Shown here one piece after another: positions 8,899 through 17,947 of a stretch of DNA of 64,000 bases (position 1 is the first letter of the stretch; each line of letters opens with the position of its first letter). The stretch lies in assembly GCF_014638095.1 (NCBI RefSeq), contig NZ_BMFH01000001.1, positions 1,683,227-1,747,226 on the forward strand, written 5' to 3'. The notes under the pieces were generated by a model. That model searched no databases and had not been told where the DNA came from. It was given only the letters and a program-made list of their open reading frames with translations. The stretch comes from Muriicola marianensis (GTDB taxonomy: Bacteria > Bacteroidota > Bacteroidia > Flavobacteriales > Flavobacteriaceae). The translations under genes were made by a program, and so were the position numbers.

Positions 8899-11241
8899 TT
8901 AGAAATCGAGGTCCAGATCGTCTTCCAGGTCGTCTTCTTCCCCTTCAACCTGTATGACTTTGGAACAATCGAGATTTATGCTCATGTTTTCCGGTGCCGG
9001 GAATTCCTCTTTTGAAACACCCAGGTCCGGATTTTCGTAATTCTTTTTCATGTACAGGGCCCAGATAGGCAGGGCCATGGAAGCTCCTTGTCCGTAGTTG
9101 ATGGACTTAAAGTGAGTGGCGCGCTCTTCCCCTCCAACCCATACTCCTGTGACCAGGTTGGGGACCATACCCATGAACCACCCGTCACTTTGGTTTTGCG
9201 TGGTCCCGGTCTTTCCGGCAATAGGATTGGTAAATTCATAAGGATACCCTGTGATGATCTCCTTGTAAAGGGCATCGTTTTTATTAAAACTGTGCCTGAG
9301 TCGGGTTCCCGATCCGCCTTCCGTAACCCCTTCGAGGAGGTTGATCATGGCGTAGGCCACTTCCTTGCTCAGTACATCTTTGGTCTCAGGGACGTATTCG
9401 TAAAGCACGCTTCCGTTCTTGTCTTCGATACGGGTCACCATGACGGGCTTCACATACACTCCCTGATTGACAAAGGTGCCATAGGCACCCACCATTTCAT
9501 ATACGTTAAAATCGGGTGTTCCCAGGGCAATAGAGGGCACTTCAGGAATCTCCCTGGTAAGGCCGAGGTTTTTTACAATGGAAACGACCGGTTTAGGACC
9601 GACCTTGTCGATAAGTTGTGCGGTTACCGTATTTACTGAATTTGCCAGGGCCCTTTTCAGGGTATACATGTTGCCGGAATACCTGCCGTCCGAATTCTTA
9701 GGGCACCAGGGTTCGGGGTTGCCGTGTTTCCCTGCTTCTATACAATACTGGCTATCCGGCAGCTCGTCGCAGGGGGACATCCTGAGCTGGTCAATGGCAG
9801 CGGCATACACAAAAGGCTTGAAGGTAGACCCGGCCTGCCTTGCGCCCTGAATAACGTTGTCGTATTGAAAATGCTTGTAGTTGATCCCCCCTACCCATGC
9901 CTTCACATGGCCGGTCTGGGGTTCCATTGACATCATGGCCGTCCTGAGGATGGTCTTGTAATACCGGATGGAATCCATAGGTGTCATCACGGTATCTTTC
10001 TCCCGGGTATCGCTGTTCCAGTCAAATACGGTCATCTCCGTTTTCTGATTGAAGGATTCCCGGATCTCTTCTTCCGACTTTCCGGCTGCTTTCATGGTAC
10101 GCCACCGTTCGGAATTCTTCATGGCCCTCTCCATGATCGTCTTTATCTCCTCTCTCTCCAGGTCGAGAAATGGAGTTGTAGGGTTACGCTGGGGCGTATT
10201 CTGATGAAAGAATTCTGCCTGCAGTTTTTTCATATGTTCCGCCATGGCATCCTCGGCATTCTTCTGCATCCTTGAGTCGATGGTAGTGTACACCTTCAGC
10301 CCGTCGAGATATATGTTCCAGGTCTCTCTTTCCCCTTCTGCCACGACCGGTTTTGGGTTGTTTTTGATCCAGTTGTTTAAAAACCCCTGCAGGTACATCC
10401 TGAAATAGGTGGCCAGACCTTCCCTGTGCGATTCGGGACTGAAATTGATGTCCATTTTCAAGGCCTGGAGTGAATCTTTCTCCTCCTCAGTAATGTACTC
10501 GTATTTCTCCATCTGGGAGAGGACGGTATTACGCCTGTCGAGTACCAGTTGCTCTCTTCGGATGGGATTGTAGAGGGACGAGTTTTTCAGCATCCCGACC
10601 AGGACCGCAGACTCCTCAGTTTTCAGGTCCTTGGGTTCCTTTCCAAAATAGATCCTGGAGGCCGACCGGATCCCGTCGGCATTATAGCCAAAGTCGTAGA
10701 TGTTCATGTACATGGCTATGATCTCCTCTTTCGTATAATTGCGTTCAAGCCTGGTTGCGATCACCCATTCCTTGATCTTCTGGGTAACCGCCTGGAATAG
10801 ATTTTTTGATCTTACTCCCACGAATAACTGACGTGCCAACTGTTGGGAAATAGTACTGGCACCTCCTCTTTGACCCAGGAAGATAAAGGCCCTCATCGTA
10901 CCTATACCATCGATCCCGGAATGATCGTAGTATCGTGCATCTTCGGTGGCGACCAGGGCATTGACAAGATTTTCAGGCAGGTCTTCGTAAGCCACAGGGG
11001 TCCTGTTGTCATCCAGGTAAAATTTACCTAAGGTGGCCCCGTCAGAGGATATGATCTCGGTGGCGAGATTGGTCTGTGGGTTTTCGAGCCGTTCAAAGGT
11101 TGGCATCTCCCCAAACACTCCCCAGGCAGCTAGCAGGAAGATCAGGAATACTCCCAGGATACCGCTGAGAAACAGGATCCAGAACCATTTGATAAAAGGG
11201 TGAAATGAATTGTCGACAGATTTTTTCTTTGCTTTCGCCAT
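8899..11241 (-). CDS. Bifunctional class A penicillin-binding protein (PBP1A type)
   Basis: Peptidoglycan glycosyltransferase and DD-transpeptidase anchored in the inner membrane. One TM segment lies at ~18-40. The glycosyltransferase domain has ATEDARYYDH (catalytic Glu100), GASTISQQLARQLF and the RNYTKEEI motif. The transpeptidase domain has Ser472-T-F-K475, Ser535-V-N537 and Lys676-T-G. The C-terminus ends in a very acidic tail (EGEEDDLEDDLDLDF). At 780 residues it is of normal size. It follows gldH by 3 bases in the order ricT-gldH-PBP. Confidence 0.95.
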   Translation of the reverse strand: MAKAKKKSVDNSFHPFIKWFWILFLSGILGVFLIFLLAAWGVFGEMPTFERLENPQTNLATEIISSDGATLGKFYLDDNRTPVAYEDLPENLVNALVATEDARYYDHSGIDGIGTMRAFIFLGQRGGASTISQQLARQLFVGVRSKNLFQAVTQKIKEWVIATRLERNYTKEEIIAMYMNIYDFGYNADGIRSASRIYFGKEPKDLKTEESAVLVGMLKNSSLYNPIRREQLVLDRRNTVLSQMEKYEYITEEEKDSLQALKMDINFSPESHREGLATYFRMYLQGFLNNWIKNNPKPVVAEGERETWNIYLDGLKVYTTIDSRMQKNAEDAMAEHMKKLQAEFFHQNTPQRNPTTPFLDLEREEIKTIMERAMKNSERWRTMKAAGKSEEEIRESFNQKTEMTVFDWNSDTREKDTVMTPMDSIRYYKTILRTAMMSMEPQTGHVKAWVGGINYKHFQYDNVIQGARQAGSTFKPFVYAAAIDQLRMSPCDELPDSQYCIEAGKHGNPEPWCPKNSDGRYSGNMYTLKRALANSVNTVTAQLIDKVGPKPVVSIVKNLGLTREIPEVPSIALGTPDFNVYEMVGAYGTFVNQGVYVKPVMVTRIEDKNGSVLYEYVPETKDVLSKEVAYAMINLLEGVTEGGSGTRLRHSFNKNDALYKEIITGYPYEFTNPIAGKTGTTQNQSDGWFMGMVPNLVTGVWVGGEERATHFKSINYGQGASMALPIWALYMKKNYENPDLGVSKEEFPAPENMSINLDCSKVIQVEGEEDDLEDDLDLDF

Positions 11242-11244
11242 GTT

Positions 11245-11727
11245 CTAACGCCTTTCAATTTCCAGACCCACATCGGTGATTCCTTCCAATTCGGATATCC
11301 CCTCAACGCTTCCGTTTTTCCGCATGGCCTGTTCTATTCGTATTGTATATACGCCTGAAACGGGCAATTTGATGTTTTCCTTGTACCAAAGCTTGTTTTC
11401 TTTGATACTTCCATAACCTAAACCCAGCCAGGTCCCGTCTGCCTCAGCCATCACATACTCCAGGGTATCACGTGTTGTCTCGCCCTCAGGGGATTCCAAT
11501 TCCGTGATCAGAAACAGGTTGCTGTAGGGAAAACTCTCATCATTCCTGACATTGATATAAAAATCATAAACCTGGTCTGAACTCAGTTCAGGCGTCTTGA
11601 ATTCTGCAATGTCATCCCTGTCCCACCGACCGTTCTCAAGGGGGTGGAATTCAGAGAATTCTACGGCATTGCCGCATCCGGTCAACAGAGCTCCCAGGAA
11701 GATCAAAAGGTATGTTGCTCTATGCAT
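11245..11727 (-). CDS. gldH: Gliding motility lipoprotein GldH
   Basis: Lipoprotein needed for gliding and T9SS-linked surface traffic in flavobacteria. I place the start at ATG 11727 (160 aa), where the signal peptide and lipobox LLTG-Cys18 begin; a longer in-frame reading to 11877 would put about 50 charged residues before it. The body starts CGNAVEFSEFHPLENGRWDRDD, typical of GldH with its Trp-Asp region after a short linker. It overlaps the end of ricT by 8 bases and precedes the PBP gene by 3. Confidence 0.88.
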   Translation of the reverse strand: MHRATYLLIFLGALLTGCGNAVEFSEFHPLENGRWDRDDIAEFKTPELSSDQVYDFYINVRNDESFPYSNLFLITELESPEGETTRDTLEYVMAEADGTWLGLGYGSIKENKLWYKENIKLPVSGVYTIRIEQAMRKNGSVEGISELEGITDVGLEIERR

Positions 11728-12886
11728 TTTTCCTTGAGGATTTTGCCGGATTCCTCCTTCTTTTGTTGTTCTTTTTCCTTCGTTTTTTCTGCTTTGGCCT
11801 GTCGAATCGCGTGAGGCTGTCCTGGCCGGAAGAATTGTCGAATAGTGCTGCCTCTCTTTCCACATTGTCGGTGGCATAGATCTCCAGGCTCGCCACTTTT
11901 TCCTTCGACTTGTTCTTCTGTATGATCTCCTGCACCTGCTCCTTTGTCAGGGTATGCCATCGAGACGGGTCCTCCTTGTAGGAATACCAAAGCAACCCTT
12001 TGAAGATATCTGTTTTTTGGCAAAAAGCAGTACCCTTTTCAGTGAAGAGTTTGCTTTCCTGTGGAGGGAAATCTTTGAGCGCCTCCAGGTACATGTCGAG
12101 TTCGTAATTGAGGCAGCATTTCAACTTGCCACACTGCCCTGCGAGTTTTTGTGGGTTCAGGGAAAGTTGCTGATATCTGGCTGCCGAGGTGCTGACCGAC
12201 CTGAAATCTGTAAGCCAGGTAGAACAACAAAGTTCCCTTCCACAAGAACCGATTCCGCCGAGTCTCTGGGCCTCCTGCCTGTATCCGATCTGCCTCATTT
12301 CGATCCGGATCCCAAAGGCCTTGGCCATGTCTTTGATAAGCTGCCTGAAGTCTACCCTGTCTTCTGCTGTGTAATAAAAAGTAGCCTTGGAACCGTCTCC
12401 CTGGAATTCCACATCCGAGATCTTCATTTGAAGTCGGAGCAGGATGGCCATTTCGCGCGACCTTTTCTTGATCTCATCTTCCTTCCCCCTGCATTTCTGC
12501 CATTTGTCTATGTCCTTCTGGGTAGCTTTCCTGTAGATCTTGGGCAGCTCTGCATCGTCGTAGGCCACCTTTTTCTTTTTCATCTGTATGCGGACGAGTT
12601 CTCCGGTGAGTGTCACGATGCCCACGTCATGGCCTGATTTGGCCTGCGTGGCGACAATATCTCCAATGGAAAGTGGTATATCCTCAGGAACCCGGAAGAA
12701 TTCCTTCCTGCTGTTTTTAAACCTGACCTCCACACAGTCGAATCGCTTTTCCCCATTGGGGAGAGACATGTTGGAGAGCCAGTCAAATACCGTTAACTTA
12801 TTACAACCATCCGTACCGCAAGTACCATTGTTCTTGCATCCCCTAGGTTGTCCATCCTTGACGGTTGAACAACTGCTACAACCCAT
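11720..12886 (-). CDS. ricT: PSP1-domain protein of the RicT family
   Basis: Cytoplasmic protein of the PSP1/RicT family; in Bacillus the RicA-RicF-RicT complex influences RNase Y action, but the role in Bacteroidota is not established. The first 30 residues are rich in Cys (CSSC, CKNNGTCGTDGC). The PSP1 core contains IGYRQEAQRLGGIGSCGREL, followed by CCST and the conserved QCGKLKCCLNYE. These cysteines suggest an Fe-S or metal site. The C-terminus is highly basic (KQKKRRKKNNKRRRNPAK), suggesting nucleic-acid contact. A weak promoter (-7 TATCTTTA, 12958-12965) precedes it. Confidence 0.88.
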   Translation of the reverse strand: MGCSSCSTVKDGQPRGCKNNGTCGTDGCNKLTVFDWLSNMSLPNGEKRFDCVEVRFKNSRKEFFRVPEDIPLSIGDIVATQAKSGHDVGIVTLTGELVRIQMKKKKVAYDDAELPKIYRKATQKDIDKWQKCRGKEDEIKKRSREMAILLRLQMKISDVEFQGDGSKATFYYTAEDRVDFRQLIKDMAKAFGIRIEMRQIGYRQEAQRLGGIGSCGRELCCSTWLTDFRSVSTSAARYQQLSLNPQKLAGQCGKLKCCLNYELDMYLEALKDFPPQESKLFTEKGTAFCQKTDIFKGLLWYSYKEDPSRWHTLTKEQVQEIIQKNKSKEKVASLEIYATDNVEREAALFDNSSGQDSLTRFDRPKQKKRRKKNNKRRRNPAKSSRKNA

Positions 12887-12973
12887 AATTCTTTATCTTG
12901 ATTTGAACAAGAACACCCGGGTCCTTGCCAAAAAAGGTTCGTAAAAATTCTTACGGGTAAAGATACTATTTTT

Positions 12974-14044
12974 TTAGTGTGAAGTAAAAGAGTTGCTGAC
13001 AGGCTCCTGAGGTGGTTTTTTATAGACCAGGACCTCCGAGCGACCTTTTTTAAAGATCTTATTGCTCTTTGATATTCCCTTTCTGAGCTCCTTCTGAACC
13101 TCTTCGGGCAGGGCGATGACCTCCTGGCATTCATGAGAACAGCAATGGTCCATCTTCTCCGCACAGGACTCACATTGGATAAACAAGAGGTGGCAGGCCT
13201 CGTTGGCGCAATTTACATGGGTGTCACAAGGTTCCCCACACTGATGGCAATTGGATATGATGTCATCGGATATGCGTTCACTTCTCCTCTGATCAAAGAC
13301 AAAATTTTTGCCCATGAACTTGTTCTCCAGTCCTTTGGCCTTTACCTGCCTGGTGTAATCAATGATACCCCCTTCGAGCTGGTAGACCTGCTTGAATCCC
13401 TTATGCCTGTAGTAGGCACTCGCTTTTTCACATCGGATACCTCCGGTGCAATACATGACCAGTTTCTTATCCTCTTTGTGGTCTGATAGCTGTTGTTCAA
13501 TTATATCGAGTGAGTCCCGGAAGGTATCCACATCCGGGGTGATGGCGTTCTTGAAATGACCTATCTCACTTTCGTAATGGTTGCGCATGTCTACCAGGAG
13601 CGTATCCGGGTCCTCAATGAGTTCGTTGAACTGTTCTGCACCCACGTGGATCCCTTTGTCAGTGACGTCAAAGGTGTCGTCATTCAGACCGTCTGCGACG
13701 ATCTTGTCACGAACTTTGATCTTCAGTTTCAGGAAGGATTTATTGTCGTGTTCGATGGCGATGTTCAAGCGGACGTTTTCCAGGAAGCTGATACTGTCCA
13801 GATGGGCTTTAAAAGCATCAAAATTCTCGGCGGGAACAGAAAGTTGGGCATTGATCCCTTCATGGGCCACATAGATCCTGCCCAGGACGTCCAGTGCGTC
13901 CCATGCCACAAAAAGATGGTTCCTGAAAATTTGAGGATTGCCGATGTGTGCGTATCTGTAGAAGGAAATCGTGAGACGGTCCTTGCCGGCCTCTTCAATA
14001 AGGGCTTCCCTTTCTTTCGCACTTAATGTATTGTACAGTTGCAT
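12974..14044 (-). CDS. trhO: tRNA uridine(34) hydroxylase TrhO (rhodanese fold)
   Basis: Rhodanese-domain enzyme that hydroxylates U34 of certain tRNAs in an oxygen-dependent way (YceA family). An N-terminal acylphosphatase-like domain (~20-115) precedes the rhodanese domain with MYCTGGIRCEKA, where Cys199 is the catalytic loop cysteine and Cys205 the second family cysteine. The C-terminal part is full of Cys and His (CHQCGEPC, CESC, HCCSHEC), probably a zinc-binding extension. The 356-residue length is normal. It has a strong own promoter at 14080-14109. Confidence 0.9.
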   Translation of the reverse strand: MQLYNTLSAKEREALIEEAGKDRLTISFYRYAHIGNPQIFRNHLFVAWDALDVLGRIYVAHEGINAQLSVPAENFDAFKAHLDSISFLENVRLNIAIEHDNKSFLKLKIKVRDKIVADGLNDDTFDVTDKGIHVGAEQFNELIEDPDTLLVDMRNHYESEIGHFKNAITPDVDTFRDSLDIIEQQLSDHKEDKKLVMYCTGGIRCEKASAYYRHKGFKQVYQLEGGIIDYTRQVKAKGLENKFMGKNFVFDQRRSERISDDIISNCHQCGEPCDTHVNCANEACHLLFIQCESCAEKMDHCCSHECQEVIALPEEVQKELRKGISKSNKIFKKGRSEVLVYKKPPQEPVSNSFTSH

Positions 14045-14079
14045 GCTATACCGTAATTAAGGTGAATGAAAATGAAGGA

Positions 14080-14109
14080 CAAAAGTACAATTTTTGCAGG
14101 GTAATCAAA
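14080..14109 (-). promoter_or_regulatory. Promoter of trhO
   Basis: On the minus strand TTTG (14106-14109), an 18-base spacer and TACTTTTG (14080-14087), exact at both elements. The ATG lies 35 bases further on. It starts immediately after the T-run of the terminator at 14111-14140. Confidence 0.72.
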
Positions 14110-14110
14110 T

Positions 14111-14140
14111 AAAAAAGGGCCCTGATTGTCAGGACCCTTT
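14111..14140 (-). terminator. Orphan terminator in the trhO-recA gap
   Basis: AAAGGG (14114-14119) pairs with CCCTTT (14135-14140) and CCTGA (14121-14125) with TCAGG (14129-14133), with a single C/A mismatch between and a three-base loop. On the minus strand a T-run follows. No recognised gene lies upstream of it; the 175 bases to recA hold only an 8-codon ORF (MEKKISLK, ATG at 14171) whose stop is 4 bases before the stem, and an unsupported 88-codon frame that runs through the hairpin. Confidence 0.7.
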
Positions 14141-14254
14141 ACGATCACTTTAATGAAATCTTCTTTTCCATAGTAGTCAAAACCAATAAAGTGAACAAGA
14201 TTTAATAATGCTTTTGAAGTAGATGGGTTTATTTCAAAAAGGTTGCTTTTCTGA

Positions 14255-14285
14255 TTGTGATATGCAAAAAGAAGTGGTAATTTTA
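14255..14285 (+). promoter_or_regulatory. Candidate promoter of recA
   Basis: TTG (14255-14257), a 20-base spacer, then TAATTTTA (14278-14285), one mismatch from TAnnTTTG. It lies 30 bases before the recA ATG. I saw no obvious LexA-type palindrome around it. Confidence 0.45.
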
Positions 14286-14315
14286 TCACCCTTTTTAATT
14301 TAAGACACAGAAGAC

Positions 14316-15323
14316 ATGAGCAGTGAGAAAGAAGCCAAGTTGAAAGCCCTTAAACTTACCCTGGACAAACTCGACAAGACCTATGGGAAGGGGGCTGTTA
14401 TGAAGATGGGGGATGATGTGGTCGCTGATGTAGAGGTGATCTCATCGGGTTCGCTCGGTCTGGATATCGCCCTGGGAGTTGGAGGCTATCCAAGAGGCAG
14501 GGTGATCGAGATCTATGGTCCCGAATCTTCGGGAAAGACAACCCTGACGTTGCACGCGATTGCGGAAGCGCAAAAGAATGGAGGCATTGCGGCTTTTATT
14601 GATGCAGAACACGCATTCGACCGTTTTTATGCCCAAAAGCTGGGAGTGGATATTGACAACCTCATCATTTCACAACCCGATCACGGGGAACAGGCTCTTG
14701 AGATCGCTGACAATTTGATCCGTTCCGGGGCCATCGACATCGTGATCATAGATTCTGTGGCCGCCCTTACGCCAAAAAGCGAGATAGAAGGCGAGATGGG
14801 AGATTCCAAGATGGGATTGCACGCCCGACTCATGTCACAGGCGTTGAGGAAACTCACCGCATCTATTAGCAAGACCCATTGTACCGTGATCTTTATCAAC
14901 CAGTTGAGGGAAAAGATCGGGGTCATGTTTGGTAATCCCGAAACCACTACCGGAGGTAATGCCCTTAAATTTTACGCTTCTGTCAGGCTCGATATCCGCA
15001 GATCTACCCAGATCAAGGATTCCGATGGAAATGTTCAGGGTAACAAAACCCGGGTGAAAGTGGTTAAGAACAAGGTGGCGCCACCTTTCAAGACGGCCGA
15101 ATTCGACATTATGTACGGGGAAGGGATCTCCAAGGTTGGGGAAATTCTGGACCTGGGGGTTGAATTCGAGATCATCAAAAAGAGCGGGTCCTGGTTCAGT
15201 TACGGTGATACGAAGCTCGGACAGGGAAGGGATGCCGTGAAGGTCCTTCTTCAGGATAATCCCGAGCTACTCGAGGAACTCGAGGAGAAGATCAAAGAGG
15301 CCATTACCGCCATTAAGGTATAG
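14316..15323 (+). CDS. recA: Recombinase RecA
   Basis: DNA strand-exchange ATPase for homologous recombination and the SOS response. Walker A is GPESSGKTT (68-76), and IIDSVAAL is Walker B. The [16 protein letters not shown] segment and the L1/L2 loop regions are intact, with no intein. The length of 335 residues and acidic C-terminus ([15 protein letters not shown]) are normal. It is transcribed away from trhO and precedes a small lipoprotein gene by 67 bases. Confidence 0.98.
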   Translation: MSSEKEAKLKALKLTLDKLDKTYGKGAVMKMGDDVVADVEVISSGSLGLDIALGVGGYPRGRVIEIYGPESSGKTTLTLHAIAEAQKNGGIAAFIDAEHAFDRFYAQKLGVDIDNLIISQPDHGEQALEIADNLIRSGAIDIVIIDSVAALTPKSEIEGEMGDSKMGLHARLMSQALRKLTASISKTHCTVIFINQLREKIGVMFGNPETTTGGNALKFYASVRLDIRRSTQIKDSDGNVQGNKTRVKVVKNKVAPPFKTAEFDIMYGEGISKVGEILDLGVEFEIIKKSGSWFSYGDTKLGQGRDAVKVLLQDNPELLEELEEKIKEAITAIKV

Positions 15324-15390
15324 ACCTTTCTCTTCCAGCCCAAAGCAACCTTTATCCCTTAACTTCATCTTAGGGAAAACCTGTAATGAG

Positions 15391-15810
15391 ATGAGCTTAA
15401 AGAAACCCTTATCCCTGTTGCTTTGCGTAGTTTTTCTCGGGCTTTCATCCTGTAAGCTGGAAGATGACCGCGTGAATTTCAGATTTGTACCCCTGCAGAT
15501 CCTTAGCGTAGATCTTCCGGAATCATTCGAACTCAATGAGACCTATGAGATCAGGGTGACCTACCTGCGTCCCAGCGCCTGTGTTTTCTTTGAAGGATTT
15601 GATATCACTAAAGAAGGCGTAACCACGCGAAATGTGGTTGCCATCGGTACAGATTTCTACGATGAAGTATGCACCCTGGCCACTGAAGAACTCGAAGCCT
15701 CATTTAATTTTATCTGTCTTTACGATGAGCCCTATCTCTTCCGATTCTGGACAGGGGAGGATGAGAATGGGAATCAGCAGTACATAGAGGTGGAAGTCCC
15801 CGTGAACTGA
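15391..15810 (+). CDS. Small hypothetical lipoprotein
   Basis: A 139-residue protein with a signal peptide and lipobox LGLSS-Cys21. The mature part is beta-rich and acidic, with two later cysteines (in PSACVFF and EVCTLA) plus Cys in FICLYDEPY that could form a disulfide. It resembles small flavobacterial lipoproteins of unknown role. It lies 40 bases before the ECF sigma gene on the same strand and may share its transcript. Confidence 0.75.
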   Translation: MSLKKPLSLLLCVVFLGLSSCKLEDDRVNFRFVPLQILSVDLPESFELNETYEIRVTYLRPSACVFFEGFDITKEGVTTRNVVAIGTDFYDEVCTLATEELEASFNFICLYDEPYLFRFWTGEDENGNQQYIEVEVPVN

Positions 15811-15850
15811 TCGTAATTTAGGGAGCAGGGATCAAAATCTGACCAACATT

Positions 15851-16381
15851 TTGGATCTGAAAAAGCTCATACATCGTTGCATAAAAGGAGACAGGAAGGC
15901 TCAGGAAAAGCTTTACCGGAAGTATTCCGCTGTCTTATTTGGACTTTGTCTGAAGTATTCCCGAAATAAGATGGAGGCCGAAGACAATCTGCACGATAGC
16001 TTCCTCACTATCTATGACAAGATAGACCAGTTCAAGTTCAAGGGCTCCTTCGAAGGTTGGTTAAAGCGGATCACTGTGAATACCGTTTTGCAGAAGTATC
16101 GAAAGGAGCAATTCATGAATGTGGTCTCCGATAATTTGAAAGAGGAAGAGGAGGTTGAATTCGAATATGCCGACGTGCAGCTCTCCACCTTATTGCAATA
16201 CGTACAGGAGCTGCCGACAAAATACAGGCTTACCTTCAACCTGTATGTACTTGACGGGTATACCCACAAGGAGATCAGCGAAATGCTCGGAACCTCAACA
16301 GGGACCTCCAAATCTAATCTCTCCAGGGCTAAAATGATCTTGAAGGAGAAGTTAAAGAAAGAAAATATCAACATCGCTTAA
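15851..16381 (+). CDS. ECF-type RNA polymerase sigma factor
   Basis: A 176-residue sigma factor with region 2 (KYSRNKMEAEDNLHDSFL, AEDNLHDSF being the usual D-x-x-Q/H-D core) and a region 4 helix-turn-helix (YTHKEISEMLGTSTGTSKSN). It would redirect RNA polymerase to an envelope or stress regulon. The start is TTG; no nearer ATG keeps region 2 intact. It lies 4 bases before a membrane/barrel protein whose N-terminus looks like its anti-sigma partner. Confidence 0.9.
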   Translation: MDLKKLIHRCIKGDRKAQEKLYRKYSAVLFGLCLKYSRNKMEAEDNLHDSFLTIYDKIDQFKFKGSFEGWLKRITVNTVLQKYRKEQFMNVVSDNLKEEEEVEFEYADVQLSTLLQYVQELPTKYRLTFNLYVLDGYTHKEISEMLGTSTGTSKSNLSRAKMILKEKLKKENINIA

Positions 16382-16385
16382 TTCC

Positions 16386-17852
16386 ATGGGCATGAAAAAG
16401 AAAGACATAGAAAAGGTATTCCGGGAAAAGCTCGAAAATTTCAGTCAGATCCCAGAGGAACACGTCTGGGAAAGGGTATCGGCATCACTGGACAAAAAGA
16501 AGAGTAAACGAAGGATCCTTCCCGTATGGTGGCGGATAGCCGGCGTGGCGGCCCTGCTTATTGCAGGCCTTTTCCTCTTTCTTCCCGACGGGGATGTTCC
16601 CAACCCTTCAGAATCCGTAACGGAAACCCCATCAGTTAGTCCTGCAGACCCTGAACCGGGGTTGATGGATCTGGAAAATACCGAAGACCCAAATAATTCG
16701 ATCGTCATCTCACAAGAAGATCGTGTGAATGGTCAGGAAACATTAAATGGAAGTCAGGAAGATACAGGAACTGAAAACACAAAAGGTAATGGTTTGAATA
16801 CCGCTCCGTTAAAAGGGCAAACAACCCTGGCCCGGAATGAACCTTCCATTTCCGGAGATGCCATGGAGAATGTGGAATCATCTTCTCGAAAGGATGCTGC
16901 TGAATCCGAGGAAATAGCTTTGGGGCGTGCGCCGATGGCCGGAAAGGAAAATGGAGAAAAGGACATCAAAAAAGAGGTAACCCCTGAACAAACTGTCGCT
17001 AAGAATTCAGAGAAAGAACAGGCTGAAGAGGTTCCAGTTCCCGAAACTGAGAAAACTGATGAAAAGCCGTCTATTCTGGAAGCTATTGCGGCCCAGGAAG
17101 AGGAGTTGATCGAAGAAAGATCAGGAGGAAAATGGGAAGTAGGTCCTAGGGTTGCCCCGGTCTTCTTCAGTTCACTGGCCCAGGGTTCTCCTATCCATTC
17201 GAGTTTCAGGGATAACGCAAAATCCGGAAATGTCAATATGAGTTATGGGGTTGCTGTTAGCTACGAGCTCGCAAAAAGGCTGAAAGTGAGATCAGGAGTA
17301 CACAGGGTCGATTTTGGCTATGACACAAGGGATGTTTCTTTTTCCTCCTCCCTGAATGCAAATACGAACGGGATCATCAACAACATCGACTACAATCTCA
17401 GTTCGCGGAATCTCGTAGTGAGGAGCAATACCAATAGCGGAAAACTCGACCTTGAGAATGCACAGGATGTGGCCGGACCGGATCCTTCCCTGAACGGGAA
17501 GATGGTCCAGGAATTCGGGTATCTGGAAGTCCCCCTGGAGCTGACCTATGCGCTGGTTGAGCGCAAAGTAGGCGTCAGCCTGGTTGGAGGAATCAGTTCT
17601 CTATTTCTCACCAATAATACCGTAGTCCTTGAATCAAACGGGAATACCACTGAAATGGGCGAGGCAAATAATATAAACGACCTCAACTTCAGTACGAATT
17701 TTGGGATAGGCGTCTCCTATGAGATCAACGATAAATTACGACTGAACCTGGAGCCTATGTTCAAATATCAACTGAACACCTTTACCGATACCTCAGGGAA
17801 TTTTCAGCCGTTTTCCATGGGGGTCTATTCCGGGCTTAATTTCAGGTTCTAA
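16386..17852 (+). CDS. Predicted envelope-spanning anti-sigma/beta-barrel protein
   Basis: A 488-residue protein in three parts. Residues 1-43 are charged and helical (VFREKLENFSQIPEEHVW), resembling the short cytoplasmic ends of bacteroidotal anti-sigma proteins. One TM segment spans ~45-66. Residues 67-247 are a disordered linker rich in Glu, Pro, Asn and Ser. Residues 248-488 alternate as an outer-membrane beta-barrel (GKWEVGPRVAPVFF... ending GVYSGLNFRF, with the terminal Phe of barrel proteins). It is translationally close to the sigma gene (4 bases), so it probably holds that sigma factor. Joining both membranes is inference. Confidence 0.75.
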   Translation: MGMKKKDIEKVFREKLENFSQIPEEHVWERVSASLDKKKSKRRILPVWWRIAGVAALLIAGLFLFLPDGDVPNPSESVTETPSVSPADPEPGLMDLENTEDPNNSIVISQEDRVNGQETLNGSQEDTGTENTKGNGLNTAPLKGQTTLARNEPSISGDAMENVESSSRKDAAESEEIALGRAPMAGKENGEKDIKKEVTPEQTVAKNSEKEQAEEVPVPETEKTDEKPSILEAIAAQEEELIEERSGGKWEVGPRVAPVFFSSLAQGSPIHSSFRDNAKSGNVNMSYGVAVSYELAKRLKVRSGVHRVDFGYDTRDVSFSSSLNANTNGIINNIDYNLSSRNLVVRSNTNSGKLDLENAQDVAGPDPSLNGKMVQEFGYLEVPLELTYALVERKVGVSLVGGISSLFLTNNTVVLESNGNTTEMGEANNINDLNFSTNFGIGVSYEINDKLRLNLEPMFKYQLNTFTDTSGNFQPFSMGVYSGLNFRF

Positions 17853-17894
17853 GATGTTGGTTAGGTTGGTTGCTGCCTTCTCAGCGACCCTGAA

Positions 17895-17924
17895 GCACCT
17901 CGCATCTCCGCGGGGTGTTTTTTT
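17895..17924 (+). terminator. Terminator of the sigma/barrel operon
   Basis: CACCTCGC pairs with GCGGGGTG (one T-G pair) around ATCTCC and is followed by seven T. It ends the plus-strand unit and lies in the convergent gap before plsC. Confidence 0.75.
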
Positions 17925-17947
17925 ATACCGTTGTGTATATTATGACA

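Noticed and set aside
11728-11877. Longer N-terminus for gldH
   Set aside because: It would put about 50 charged residues before a clean lipoprotein signal peptide, and lies inside ricT.
11954-12637. 227-codon plus-strand frame opposite ricT
   Set aside because: It is fully antisense to a well-supported gene and shows no domain; a shadow of codon bias.
14023-14289. 88-codon minus-strand frame in the trhO-recA gap
   Set aside because: It begins with GTG, runs through a strong terminator hairpin and the trhO promoter into the trhO start. The reading HFIGFDYYGKEDFI looks protein-like but probably arises by chance.
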